From NCBI GenBank assembly GCA_044867785.1, contig JBIOVM010000025.1, forward strand, positions 1 through 64,000: 64,000 nt of DNA, given 5' to 3'. The translations under genes were made by a program, and so were the position numbers. The notes under the pieces are model-generated. The model was not told the DNA's origin and ran no database searches. It saw nothing but the letters and a program-made list of their open reading frames with translations. Each line of letters starts with the position of its first letter. Within the stretch, counting starts at the first letter, position 1. The DNA is from DASRDR01 sp044867785. Its GTDB lineage: Bacteria > Methylomirabilota > Methylomirabilia > Rokubacteriales > DASRDR01. Below, one piece after another: positions 23,735 to 32,349 of this stretch.

Positions 23735-23757
23735 CGAGGCGGCCGCCGGCGACTGCG

Positions 23758-25077
23758 TCAGACGGCGCGCCGGCTGGAGAGGCGCCGGCCGGCGGGCCCG
23801 CGTCCCGACCCGCGGGGACGGGGTGGAGGGCCCTCGACCCGCCACTTGGCGACGGCCTGGTTGATGAAGCGGAGTCCGTCGAGGAGACCCGGCACCCGAT
23901 GGGTGGCCGGGGGCGGCTGCTCCGGCAGGTGGATGATGGCCTCGGCGAGCGTCTCCGGCGTGAGCCGGCTCGGGTCCAGCGTCTGCGCGAGCCCGAGGCG
24001 GACCGCGGCCTGCGCCCGCAGAAGCTGCTCCGCCCGCGGCGTCACGCGTGGGACCACGAGGCTGCGCTTCTTCAGCGACAGCACCTCGCAGAACGTGTTG
24101 TACCCGCCGAGACACACAACCCCCGCCGCCTTCTCGACGAGATTCTCCAGGTGTGCGTGGAAGTCGAGCGTCGTGACCCGCGGCAGGCGTGCGGCCCGCC
24201 GCTCGAACCCGCTCCGGTCCTTGGCCGGCAGGAACGGGCCGTACACGATGAGCGCGGGCCACGGCAGCCGGCCGGCGAAGCGCTCGTAGGCGCTGAGCGT
24301 CGCGTCCACGAGCTGCGCGCCATCGCCGCCGCCGCCCGGGGTCACCAGCAGGAACGGCCCCTGCTGCACCCGGGCCTGGACCTCCGCGGGCAGCGTGGCG
24401 TCGGCGTTCGTTTCGCGCGGGAGGTATCCGGTGAAGACCGTCTTGGTCGCCACGTCCGCCGGGAAACGGTAGGCCTCGATCGGGTCGTAGATCTGCGACA
24501 GCCCGTAGACCCAGATCTGGTCGTAGTAGCGCTGGAGGGCCGGGATCGCGCGCTTGCGCCGCCACTCCTCGGCGAGCACCGTGGGGTCGTCCATGATGTC
24601 GCGGAGCCCGAGGACGAGGCGGCTCTCGCCCTGCCGCCGGAGCAGCGCGAGCGTGCGCTGGACCTCGCCGAGCAGCCCGAGCGGCTCCTTGTCGACGAGG
24701 AAGAGATGCGGCCGGAACACGCGGGCCGTGTGCTCGATGATGGAGGCGCGGAGCGCCAGCGTCTGCTCGACGTGGAACTCGAGATTGAGGCTCGTGTACT
24801 CGCCGTTCCGCAGCTTGATGATGCCGGGCACGCGGACGAAGTCGACCCGGGAGCGGAAGCTGAAGCGCCCGACGATCGGCGAGCCGCTCAGAATCAGGAC
24901 ATTCAGCTTCTTGTGGTGGGCGACCAGGGAGTGGGCGATGGTCCGGCACCGGCGCAGGTGTCCCAGGCCGAACGAGTCGTGGCTATAGATGAGAACCCGG
25001 TACTGACTCGGGTCTTCGACGGCCGGGCCGCGCTGGCCGTTGCCGTTGGCCACGCTGCCGGATCGGACCGTTCCCAA
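23758..25077 (-). CDS. MurG-like predicted glycosyltransferase
   Basis: A 439-residue protein of the COG4671 type. VLIYSHDSFGLGHLRRCRTIAHSLVAH is the GLGH acceptor loop, LNVLILSGSPIVGRFSF and VDFVRVPGIIKLRNGEYTSL follow, then LVLGLRDIMDDP, FLLVTPGGGGDGAQLV and GVVCLGGYNTFCEVLSL with VVPRVTPRAEQLLRAQ (donor site). It is a paralogue of the enzyme at 19422-20645. It is first in the glycan operon; the divergent 232-bp gap to the peptide transporter holds its promoter and two short hairpins (GGGCA/TGCCC near 25140-25154 and CCGGAGG/CCTCCGG at 25231-25246). The ~35-residue C-terminal tail is Arg/Pro-rich and probably disordered. Confidence 0.82.
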   Translation of the reverse strand: MGTVRSGSVANGNGQRGPAVEDPSQYRVLIYSHDSFGLGHLRRCRTIAHSLVAHHKKLNVLILSGSPIVGRFSFRSRVDFVRVPGIIKLRNGEYTSLNLEFHVEQTLALRASIIEHTARVFRPHLFLVDKEPLGLLGEVQRTLALLRRQGESRLVLGLRDIMDDPTVLAEEWRRKRAIPALQRYYDQIWVYGLSQIYDPIEAYRFPADVATKTVFTGYLPRETNADATLPAEVQARVQQGPFLLVTPGGGGDGAQLVDATLSAYERFAGRLPWPALIVYGPFLPAKDRSGFERRAARLPRVTTLDFHAHLENLVEKAAGVVCLGGYNTFCEVLSLKKRSLVVPRVTPRAEQLLRAQAAVRLGLAQTLDPSRLTPETLAEAIIHLPEQPPPATHRVPGLLDGLRFINQAVAKWRVEGPPPRPRGSGRGPAGRRLSSRRAV

Positions 25078-25309
25078 CGTCCACCTCCCACGGGGTCAGG
25101 CGGATGATTTTAGGGTGACTTCCCAGGTGTCCAGGGAGCAGGGCACTCGGTGCCCGGGTAGGTCACGTGTACCAAAAAGCCGCGCAAAAGGGAAGCCTCC
25201 CGGCACTCGCCCCCGAGCCCGGAAGACGGCCCGGAGGTGCCTCCGGAGCGGGTTCGCGGGCGGGCGGCCCTTGCTCCGAATGGCCCGGAATGGTAAGTCA
25301 TTGTCTGCG

Positions 25310-26338
25310 ATGGGCGCCCCATTGCTGGCGGTCCAGGACCTGCGGACGTCCATCTACCTCGACGAGGGGGTCGTCCGCGCGGTAAACGGCGTTTCCTTCT
25401 CGGTGGCCCGCGGTCAGACGATGGCCATCGTGGGGGAGTCCGGCTCGGGCAAGAGTGTCCTGGCCCAGTCCATCATGCGCATCCTGCCGAGCCGGGCCCG
25501 GATCGAGGCCGGGCGCATCCTCTTCGCCCCGTCCGACGCGCCGCCGGTCGACTTGGCCGCTCTCGAGCCCGACGGCCGCGAGATGCGGAGGATCCGCGGA
25601 GGGGCGATCGGCATGATCTTCCAGGAGCCGATGACGGCGTTCTCGCCCGTGCACACGATCGGAGACCAGATCGGTGAGGTGGCGCGCCTCCATCGCGGGC
25701 TCAGCCGGGAGCGCGCGCGCGCGGCCACCATCGACGTCCTGGGGGACGTCGGGTTCCCCGAACCGAAGCGCAAGGTGGACGCCTATCCGTTCGAGCTCTC
25801 CGGAGGCCTCCGCCAGCGGGCGATGATCGCGATGGCGCTGGTGTGCCGGCCCGCGCTCGTCATCGCCGACGAGCCCACGTCGGCGCTGGACGTGACGGTC
25901 CAGGCGCAGATCCTGGATCTCCTCATGCGGCTCCAGCAAGGCTACGGCATGGGGCTCATCATCATCACGCACGACCCGGGCGTGGTCGCCCACGTCGCGG
26001 ACCTCGTCACGGTGATGTACTGCGGCCACGTGATGGAGACGGGGCCGGTCCGGGAGCTGTTCGAGAACCCCCAGCATCCCTATCTCCAGGCGCTCCTGCG
26101 GAGCACGCCGCACTTCGGCGTGGCCGAGGGCGAGAAGCTCCAGACGATCCCCGGCGCGGTGCCCGATCCCCTCGCGCCGATCCCGGGCTGTCCGTTCCTG
26201 TCGCGGTGCCCCGAGGGCGAGCCGGCGCTCTGCGGCGACGCCATGCCGGCGCTGAGGGCGCTCGAACCGCAGCGGGGGGTCGCCTGCTACAAGCGAGGAT
26301 CCTTGCCGGAGGCGCGGACGGTCTTGGCGGGAGTGTGA
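25310..26338 (+). CDS. Peptide/nickel-type ABC transporter ATP-binding protein (DppD/OppD-like)
   Basis: A 342-residue ATPase with Walker A GESGSGKSVLAQSIM, Q-loop IGMIFQEPMTAFSPV, signature LSGGLRQRAMIAMAL, Walker B LVIADEPTSALDVTVQAQ and switch His in IIITHDPGVVAHVAD. The C-terminal oligopeptide_HPY extension has HPYLQALLRSTP and a four-Cys tail (GCPFLSRCPEGEPALC) that can hold an iron-sulfur cluster in this family. It pairs with the next ATPase. The ATG has no strong ribosome site; a longer upstream frame is not family-like. Confidence 0.93.
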   Translation: MGAPLLAVQDLRTSIYLDEGVVRAVNGVSFSVARGQTMAIVGESGSGKSVLAQSIMRILPSRARIEAGRILFAPSDAPPVDLAALEPDGREMRRIRGGAIGMIFQEPMTAFSPVHTIGDQIGEVARLHRGLSRERARAATIDVLGDVGFPEPKRKVDAYPFELSGGLRQRAMIAMALVCRPALVIADEPTSALDVTVQAQILDLLMRLQQGYGMGLIIITHDPGVVAHVADLVTVMYCGHVMETGPVRELFENPQHPYLQALLRSTPHFGVAEGEKLQTIPGAVPDPLAPIPGCPFLSRCPEGEPALCGDAMPALRALEPQRGVACYKRGSLPEARTVLAGV

Positions 26339-26340
26339 CC

Positions 26341-27384
26341 GTGGCGGAGCCGCTGCTCGAGGTCCGCGGTCTCACCAAGCACTTTCCGCTCTACCAGCCC
26401 TGGCTGGTCGGCCTCGCCCGACGCCAGGTCGGCACCGTCGTGGCGGTGGACGGGGTGAGCTTCGAGGTGACGCGGGGCGAGACCCTGGGCTTGGTCGGCG
26501 AGAGCGGATGCGGGAAGACGACCACGGCGCGCCTCGTGCTCCGCGCGCTCAAGCCCACCCGCGGGGAGATCCTGTTCCGCGTAGGTGGGCAGCCGGTGCG
26601 GGTGGACGCCCTGAAGGGCCGGGCGCTGCGGGCACTGCGCCCGCACATCCAGATGATCTTCCAGGATCCCTTCTCGTCGCTGAACCCGCGCATGCCCGTC
26701 GGGGAGATCATCGGCGAGCCCCTCCACATCCACCGGCGCGGATCGCGCGAGGAGATCCAGGAGCGCGTGAAGGCCCTCATGGGCATGGTGGGTCTCAACG
26801 TCCAGTATCTCCGGCGCTACCCGCATTCGTTCTCCGGCGGCCAGCGTCAGCGGATCGGAATCGCCCGGGCGCTCGCGCTGAACCCGGAGCTCGTCGTCTG
26901 CGACGAGCCGGTGTCGGCGCTCGACGTCTCCGTCCAGGCCCAGGTCCTGAACCTCCTCAAGGACCTCCAGAGCGAGCTCGGGCTGACCTATCTCTTCATC
27001 TCCCACAACCTGGCGGTGATCGACTACGTCGCGGACCGGATCGCCGTGATGTACGCCGGCCGCATCGTCGAGCTCGCGTCGAAGCGACAGCTGTTCGACC
27101 GCCCCCGCCACCCCTACACGGAGACGCTGCTGGCGGCCGTGCTCCGGCCCGATCCGTCGCTCCGGGGAGCGGCGTTCGCGGGCGGGCGGGACGGGACCGC
27201 GCCGCCCGTCGGCGGCGGCCCGGGCTGCGGCTACGCGGCGCGCTGCCCGTACGTGATCGAGCGGTGCCGCGTCGAGGTCCCGGAGGCTCGGCCTGTGGGG
27301 CCCGGCCACTACGCGCGGTGTCACCGAGCCGAGGAGCTCCGGTTGACCCCGCTGCCGCGCCGGCCCGTCGCGCGATCGGCATGA
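26341..27384 (+). CDS. Peptide/nickel-type ABC transporter ATP-binding protein (DppF/OppF-like)
   Basis: A 347-residue ATPase starting at GTG, two bases after the previous stop. LLEVRGLTKHFPLY is the DppF opening, followed by Walker A GESGCGKTTTARL, Q-loop IQMIFQDPFSSLNPRM, signature FSGGQRQRIGIARAL, Walker B LVVCDEPVSALDVSVQAQ and switch His in FISHNLAVIDY. The extension has HPYTETLLAAV and a Cys-rich end (GCGYAARCPYVIERC). It forms a heterodimer with the DppD-like ATPase. Confidence 0.93.
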   Translation: MAEPLLEVRGLTKHFPLYQPWLVGLARRQVGTVVAVDGVSFEVTRGETLGLVGESGCGKTTTARLVLRALKPTRGEILFRVGGQPVRVDALKGRALRALRPHIQMIFQDPFSSLNPRMPVGEIIGEPLHIHRRGSREEIQERVKALMGMVGLNVQYLRRYPHSFSGGQRQRIGIARALALNPELVVCDEPVSALDVSVQAQVLNLLKDLQSELGLTYLFISHNLAVIDYVADRIAVMYAGRIVELASKRQLFDRPRHPYTETLLAAVLRPDPSLRGAAFAGGRDGTAPPVGGGPGCGYAARCPYVIERCRVEVPEARPVGPGHYARCHRAEELRLTPLPRRPVARSA

Positions 27385-27451
27385 ACGGGCCGGGAGCCCG
27401 CCAGGTCCGCACGCCACGCCGCCGGCCCGGCGGGCCCGAGAGCCGCTGACG

Positions 27452-28450
27452 ATGGGACGCTACCTCATCCAACGGCTGTTCCTGATGCTGCCGACCCTCT
27501 TTCTGATCTCCCTGGTCACGTTCGTCATCATCCAGCTGCCGCCCGGCGACTACCTGGAGACGATGATCAGCGACCTCGAGTCGTCCGGCGAGCGCGCGGA
27601 CCTGGCGAAGGTCGAGTTCCTGCGCCAGGAGTTCGGGCTCGACCAGCCGCTCTGGAAGCAATACTGGAACTGGCTCTCGGGCCTCGTCCGGGGGGACTTG
27701 GGCTACTCGTTCGAGTACGATCGCCCGGTGGCGGACATCATCGGCGAGCGTCTGCTCCTGACCTTCGTCGTCTCGTTCGGCTCGATCGTCTTCACCTGGC
27801 TGGTCGCGTTTCCGATCGGCGTGTACTCGGCGACCCATCAGTACAGCTGGGGTGACCACGGGCTCACGCTCCTCGGCTTCCTCGGCCTCGCCACGCCGAA
27901 CTTCCTGCTCGCGCTCATCCTGATGTTCATCTCCTTCACCTACTTCGGGACGAGCGTCGGGGGCCTCTTCTCGCCGGACATGCAGAACGCGCCGTGGAGC
28001 TGGGCCCGCGTGTGGGACATGCTGCAGCACCTCTGGATCCCGGTGATCGTCATCGGCACCTCGGGGACGGCCGCCATGATCCGCCGGCTCCGGGCGAACC
28101 TGCTCGACGAGCTTCGCCGTCCCTACGTGGTGACCGCCCGCGCCAAGGGCCTGGCTCCCCGCCGCATCCTGCTGAAGTACCCGCTGCGGATCGCGCTCAA
28201 CCCCTTCATCGGCGACATCGGCAACCTCCTGCCGCAGGTCATCTCGGGCGCGATCATCGTCTCGATCGTGCTCTCCCTTCCGACCACGGGCCCGATCCTG
28301 CTCCGGGCGCTCCGCTCGCAGGACATGTACCTGGCGGGCTCGTTCCTGATGCTCTTGGCCGCCCTCACGGTCATCGGAGTGTTCCTGTCCGACCTGGCGC
28401 TGGCGGCGCTGGATCCGCGCATCCGGCAGGGCAGCGGCCAGACGCGATGA
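27452..28450 (+). CDS. Peptide-type ABC transporter permease (DppB/OppB-like)
   Basis: A 332-residue inner-membrane protein. The N-terminal helix MGRYLIQRLFLMLPTLFLIS is the DppB standard. It is followed by a periplasmic loop (residues ~30-95) and five more helices, with the coupling loop RRLRANLLDELRRPYVVTARAKGL (the EAA motif). PFIGDIGNLLPQVISGAIIVSIV completes the family pattern. It is 67 bp downstream of the ATPase gene. A GC palindrome around 28495-28535 and leader element copy B lie between it and the next permease gene. Confidence 0.92.
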   Translation: MGRYLIQRLFLMLPTLFLISLVTFVIIQLPPGDYLETMISDLESSGERADLAKVEFLRQEFGLDQPLWKQYWNWLSGLVRGDLGYSFEYDRPVADIIGERLLLTFVVSFGSIVFTWLVAFPIGVYSATHQYSWGDHGLTLLGFLGLATPNFLLALILMFISFTYFGTSVGGLFSPDMQNAPWSWARVWDMLQHLWIPVIVIGTSGTAAMIRRLRANLLDELRRPYVVTARAKGLAPRRILLKYPLRIALNPFIGDIGNLLPQVISGAIIVSIVLSLPTTGPILLRALRSQDMYLAGSFLMLLAALTVIGVFLSDLALAALDPRIRQGSGQTR

Positions 28451-28549
28451 GGGCCCTCGTCGCCCCTGGTGGCCCGGCGCCGCGACCCGGGCGCCGGCCG
28501 CCCCGGGGCGGCGCGCGCGCCGCCCGCGCCCCGAGGGTGCCCGGGTGAG

Positions 28550-28594
28550 CCCACAGGCCGACGGCCGTCCGATCAACTCCCGCGCCGCCCGGGT
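28550..28594 (+). repeat. Leader element, copy B
   Basis: This 45-bp + strand segment begins CCCACAGGCCGACGGCC, continues GTCCGATCAACT and ends GCCCGGGT, 6 nt before the ATG of the DppC-like permease. Relative to copy A (20652-20699, minus strand) the core CCCACAGGCCG...GATCAAC differs at two of 27 positions, and the spacer before GCCCGGGT is 9 instead of 12 nt. Both copies read in the sense of the downstream gene. Confidence 0.7.
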
Positions 28595-28600
28595 TGCCCA

Positions 28601-29743
28601 ATGAGCGTGGCCCCGACCGCCGCCGCGCTCCCGGCCACCGCCGAGCGCGTCCAGGCCTCCGAGCACGAGCGCTACTACTTCGCCTCGCAGTGGCAGCTCA
28701 TCTGGTGGCGGCTCCGGCGTCACCGCTTCGCGATGCTCTCGTTCTGGTTCCTCGTGGCCCTCTACGCGACGATCCCGTTCGTGGAGTTCCTGGCGCCGTA
28801 CGAGCTCCGGAGTCGCCACGCGGACCACGTGCATGCCCCGCCGCAGCGGGTGCGACTTCTCCACGAAGGACGGTTCGTCGGCCCGTTCGTCTACGGCCAG
28901 CTCATGACCATCAACATGGAGACCCTCCGGCGCGAGTATCGGGAAGACACGTCGCGGCGGTACCGCGTCCGGCTCTTCGCGACCGGCGAGCCGTACATGT
29001 TCTGGGGCCTGTGGCGGGCCGAGCGGCACCTGATCGGCGTCGAGGACGGCGGCACCCTGTTCCTGCTCGGGACCGATCGGCTGGGCCGCGACATGCTCTC
29101 CCGAATCATCCACGGGGCGCGCATCTCGCTGACCGTCGGCCTGGTGGGCATCGCGGTCAGCTTCGTCCTCGCGCTCGTGTTCGGCGGCCTGTCGGGCTAC
29201 TACGGCGGGACCGTCGACATCGTGATCCAGCGCGTCATCGAGGTGATCCGGGCGTTTCCCGAGCTGCCGCTCTGGATGGCGCTCTCGGCGGCCTTGCCGC
29301 CCCGCTGGGATCCCATCCTGGTCTACGTCGGCATCACGGTGATCCTGGGGGTCCTCGAGTGGACCGGGCTGGCCCGCAGCGTCCGGGGGAAGCTGCTCGC
29401 GGTGCGGGAGGAGGATTTCGCCACCGCGGCGGTGCTGATGGGCGGCTCGCCCCCCTACGTCATCCGCCGGCATCTCCTGCCGGCCTTCACCAGCCACCTG
29501 ATCGTCTCGGCGACCCTGTCGATCCCGAACATGATCCTCGGCGAGACGGCCCTGTCGTTCCTCGGGCTGGGGTTGCGCCCTCCCATCACGAGCTGGGGGG
29601 TGCTCCTGTCCGAGGCCCAGAACATGAACGCGGTCGCGCTCTATCCCTGGCTCCTGACCCCCGTGGTCATGGTCGTGCTGACCGTCTTGGCCTTCAACTT
29701 CCTGGGTGACGGGCTCCGGGACGCCGCGGACCCGTACGCCTAG
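28601..29743 (+). CDS. Peptide-type ABC transporter permease (DppC/OppC-like)
   Basis: A 380-residue membrane protein, longer than most DppC because of a ~100-residue periplasmic segment after the first helix (about 60-165, with HVHAPPQRVRLLHEGRFVGPFVYGQ and MFWGLWRAERHLIGVEDGG). After it come GTDRLGRDMLSRIIHGARISL (the DppC 'GTDelGRDvlSRliyGaRiSL' hallmark), the coupling loop RGKLLAVREEDFATAAVLMGGSP and ETALSFLGLGLRPPITSWG. The long periplasmic loop matches a subgroup of permeases. The ATG lacks a Shine-Dalgarno; the shared leader element ends 6 nt upstream. Confidence 0.9.
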   Translation: MSVAPTAAALPATAERVQASEHERYYFASQWQLIWWRLRRHRFAMLSFWFLVALYATIPFVEFLAPYELRSRHADHVHAPPQRVRLLHEGRFVGPFVYGQLMTINMETLRREYREDTSRRYRVRLFATGEPYMFWGLWRAERHLIGVEDGGTLFLLGTDRLGRDMLSRIIHGARISLTVGLVGIAVSFVLALVFGGLSGYYGGTVDIVIQRVIEVIRAFPELPLWMALSAALPPRWDPILVYVGITVILGVLEWTGLARSVRGKLLAVREEDFATAAVLMGGSPPYVIRRHLLPAFTSHLIVSATLSIPNMILGETALSFLGLGLRPPITSWGVLLSEAQNMNAVALYPWLLTPVVMVVLTVLAFNFLGDGLRDAADPYA

Positions 29744-29753
29744 CCGGGCCGCC

Positions 29754-32333
29754 GTGGACCGGAATCTCCACCGCTACATCGTCCGCCGGAGCCTCCGCCC
29801 CCAGCTCATCCTGATCGGCATCAGCTTCGTCCTGGGGCTCGCGGTGAATCCGTGGATGCTCACCCTCCAGAAACGCATCATCAACGAGGCGATCGGGCAG
29901 CGGAACTTCGACGCCCTGCTCTGGCTCTGCGGGGGCTTCCTGGGGGCGGTGATCGCGAACGGCGCCCTCAAATACGTGAAGCAGAACCTCGAAGGGTACG
30001 TTTCGGAGACGATGCTCCGGGACCTGCGCGGCGAGCTCTACAACCGCATCCTGCGATTCCCGCTGCCTCACCTGAAGAACACCTCGACCGGGCAGCTCGT
30101 CGCGATGATCCTGGGCGAGGTCGAGGAGCTGGGCGGGTACTTCGGGCTGGCGCTCTCCACGCCCGCCTTCCACGGCGCGATGCTGCTGGGCACCCTCGGC
30201 TTCATGGTGTACGCGAATCCCTGGATGGCGCTGGTGAGCATGGTGCTCTTCCCGGTCCAGATCGTCTTCATCCGACGGCTGCAGCGCCGGGTGAGCGCGC
30301 TGTCCCGGGACCGCGTGCGGATGGTGCGGGGCCTGTCCGACCGCATCCAGGAGTCGGCGGGAAGCCTGTCGGAGATCTACGCGAACGACACCACCGCCTA
30401 CGAGGCGAGCCGGTTCCGCCACCAGCTGCAGCGGATCTTCCGCGTGCGGCTGAACATCTACAACCTCAAGTACCTGATCAAGTGGATCAACAACTTCCTG
30501 GAGAAGTTCGGCCAGTTCGTCCTGCTGCTCGTCGGCGGCTGGATGATCATCAACCACCCCGAGGAGTTCAACCTCGGCGCTCTGGTCGCGTTCCTCCAGG
30601 CCTACTCGCAGCTGAACGAGCCGTGGCGGGAGCTGATCAACTTCTTCCAGCTCCGAGAGAACGCGCGCGTCAAGTACGAGCACGTGATCGCCAACTTCGA
30701 CCCAACCGGCCTCCGGGGGGAGTTCCCTCGGGACGACGCGCTGCCCGAGCGGCCGGCCCCGCTCGCCGGGGGCTACTCACTCCGGCAGGCGAGCGTGCTC
30801 CTCGACGGCACCACGCCCGTGCTGGATCACCTCGAGCTGACGCTCGATGCTCGCCAGCACGTCGCCCTGGTGGGGACCGCCGGCAGCGGCAAGAGCACGC
30901 TGGCCCTGGTGCTGGCGAAGCTCAGCACCTACTCCGGGACGGTGCTCCTGGGCGGCGCGGACCTGGCCCAGGTGCCGGCCAGCGTGGCCGGCCGCACGAT
31001 CGGCTTCGTGCCGGCCGAGGCGCGCCTGTTCACGGGCTCGGTGCTGGACAACTTGGTCTACGGGCTCCGGCATCGCCCGGCCCAGCCGCGGAAGCCGGGG
31101 GACGCCGAGCTCGGGCTGGCCGGCGACGACTGGCTCGACCTCGCGCCCCTCGCCGTCGAGGACCGGGCGGGCCTGATCACGACGGCGCTGGATGCCGTGC
31201 GGCTCGTGGCCCTGGAGGGCGACCTGTTCGCCTTCGGCTTGCGCACCCGCGTCGACGTGGCCCGGCATCCCGAGGTGACCGAGCGCATCCTGGCCACGCG
31301 ACGACTCGTGGCGGACCGCTTCGCCGGCGAGAAGCAGGACACGGCCGTCGAGTTCTTCGATGCGCAGCGGTTCTCGGCCTACGCGTCGATCGGCGAGAAC
31401 ATCCTCTTCGGGCACAGCGCCGACGCGGGGCTGGGGCTGGAGCAGCTCGTCCAGCACCCGCACTTCCGGGCCGTGATCGCCGAGGTCGAGCTGGACGGGC
31501 CGCTCCTGCAGCTGGGCGCCGATCTCGCGCGCGACATGGTCGAGATCTTCAAGGACATCGCCGCCGACAACGAGCTCTTCGCGCGCTTCAGCCTGGTGAC
31601 GGCCGGGGAGCTGCCGGAATACGCGCAGATCCTGGCGCGCATGGGCCGGGGCCCGCTCGCCCAGCTATCGTTGGCCGACCGCGATCGGCTGATCCGTCTG
31701 GCGCTCCGGCTCATCCCGGCGCGCCACCGGCTCGGCCAGATCGACGAGGCGTTCGTCGCCAAGGTGTTGGCGGCGCGCCACCGGTTCGCCGACACGCTGC
31801 CCCCCGAGCTGGCGGCGACGTTCGCGCCGTACGACCGCGAGCGGTACTTCGCGGACGGGACGCTCCTCGACAACCTGCTCTTCGGGAAGGTGGTGGCGAC
31901 GAGCAGTCTGGCCGTGAAGAAGGTGAACGCCATCGTGGAGGAGGTGATCGAGGCGGCGGATCTCCGCGGCCTCGTCCTCGAGGTCGGCCTCGACCATCAC
32001 GTGGGGCTCTTCGGCAGCCGCCTCTCGGCCTCGCAGCGCCAGCGGATCGCGCTGGCGCGCGTCCTGCTGAAGCGGCCGGAGATCCTCATCCTGGACGGCG
32101 CGCTCGCGCCCCTCGAGCCGGGAGAGCGCCTGGAGTTGCACCAGCGCGTGCTGACGGCCATGAAGGACCGGACGGTCATCGCCGTCGTGGAGCGTCCCGA
32201 TCTCGCCCGCCTGTTCGACCGCGTGGTGGTCCTGGACGCGGGGACCGTCGTCGAGACGGGGACGTACCAGGAGTTGATGGGCCAGCAGGGCAGCCTGCTC
32301 CGCCGGATCGCGACCCAGGCGGGCGTGGGCTGA
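29754..32333 (+). CDS. ABC-exporter-like protein with expanded, catalytically degenerate nucleotide-binding domain
   Basis: An 859-residue protein from GTG 29754. Residues ~10-330 are a type I exporter membrane domain (GISFVLGLAVNPWML, ERYVSET-like coupling helices, NIYNLKYLIKWINNFLEKFG). The nucleotide-binding domain has an intact Walker A, GTAGSGKST, at 374-382, but the signature (LSASQRQR, ~757-764) is 384 residues away rather than the usual ~100. The insert repeats the post-Q-loop phrase three times: SVLDNLVYG, SIGENILFG, TLLDNLLFG. The catalytic Glu after Walker B is Gly (ILDG, 781-782) and the switch His is Glu 813 (VVERPD). It may bind ATP without turning it over. It lies inside a peptide-importer locus and 16 bp before a cNMP-binding gene. 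Confidence 0.75.
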   Translation: MDRNLHRYIVRRSLRPQLILIGISFVLGLAVNPWMLTLQKRIINEAIGQRNFDALLWLCGGFLGAVIANGALKYVKQNLEGYVSETMLRDLRGELYNRILRFPLPHLKNTSTGQLVAMILGEVEELGGYFGLALSTPAFHGAMLLGTLGFMVYANPWMALVSMVLFPVQIVFIRRLQRRVSALSRDRVRMVRGLSDRIQESAGSLSEIYANDTTAYEASRFRHQLQRIFRVRLNIYNLKYLIKWINNFLEKFGQFVLLLVGGWMIINHPEEFNLGALVAFLQAYSQLNEPWRELINFFQLRENARVKYEHVIANFDPTGLRGEFPRDDALPERPAPLAGGYSLRQASVLLDGTTPVLDHLELTLDARQHVALVGTAGSGKSTLALVLAKLSTYSGTVLLGGADLAQVPASVAGRTIGFVPAEARLFTGSVLDNLVYGLRHRPAQPRKPGDAELGLAGDDWLDLAPLAVEDRAGLITTALDAVRLVALEGDLFAFGLRTRVDVARHPEVTERILATRRLVADRFAGEKQDTAVEFFDAQRFSAYASIGENILFGHSADAGLGLEQLVQHPHFRAVIAEVELDGPLLQLGADLARDMVEIFKDIAADNELFARFSLVTAGELPEYAQILARMGRGPLAQLSLADRDRLIRLALRLIPARHRLGQIDEAFVAKVLAARHRFADTLPPELAATFAPYDRERYFADGTLLDNLLFGKVVATSSLAVKKVNAIVEEVIEAADLRGLVLEVGLDHHVGLFGSRLSASQRQRIALARVLLKRPEILILDGALAPLEPGERLELHQRVLTAMKDRTVIAVVERPDLARLFDRVVVLDAGTVVETGTYQELMGQQGSLLRRIATQAGVG

Positions 32334-32349
32334 CGGGGAGAGAACGGAC

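Noticed and set aside
28490..28540. Perfect GC palindromes (GCCGCCCC/GGGGCGGC) between the two permease genes
   Set aside because: Self-complementary with no loop and embedded in low-complexity GC; could attenuate but not supportable as a terminator inside an operon.
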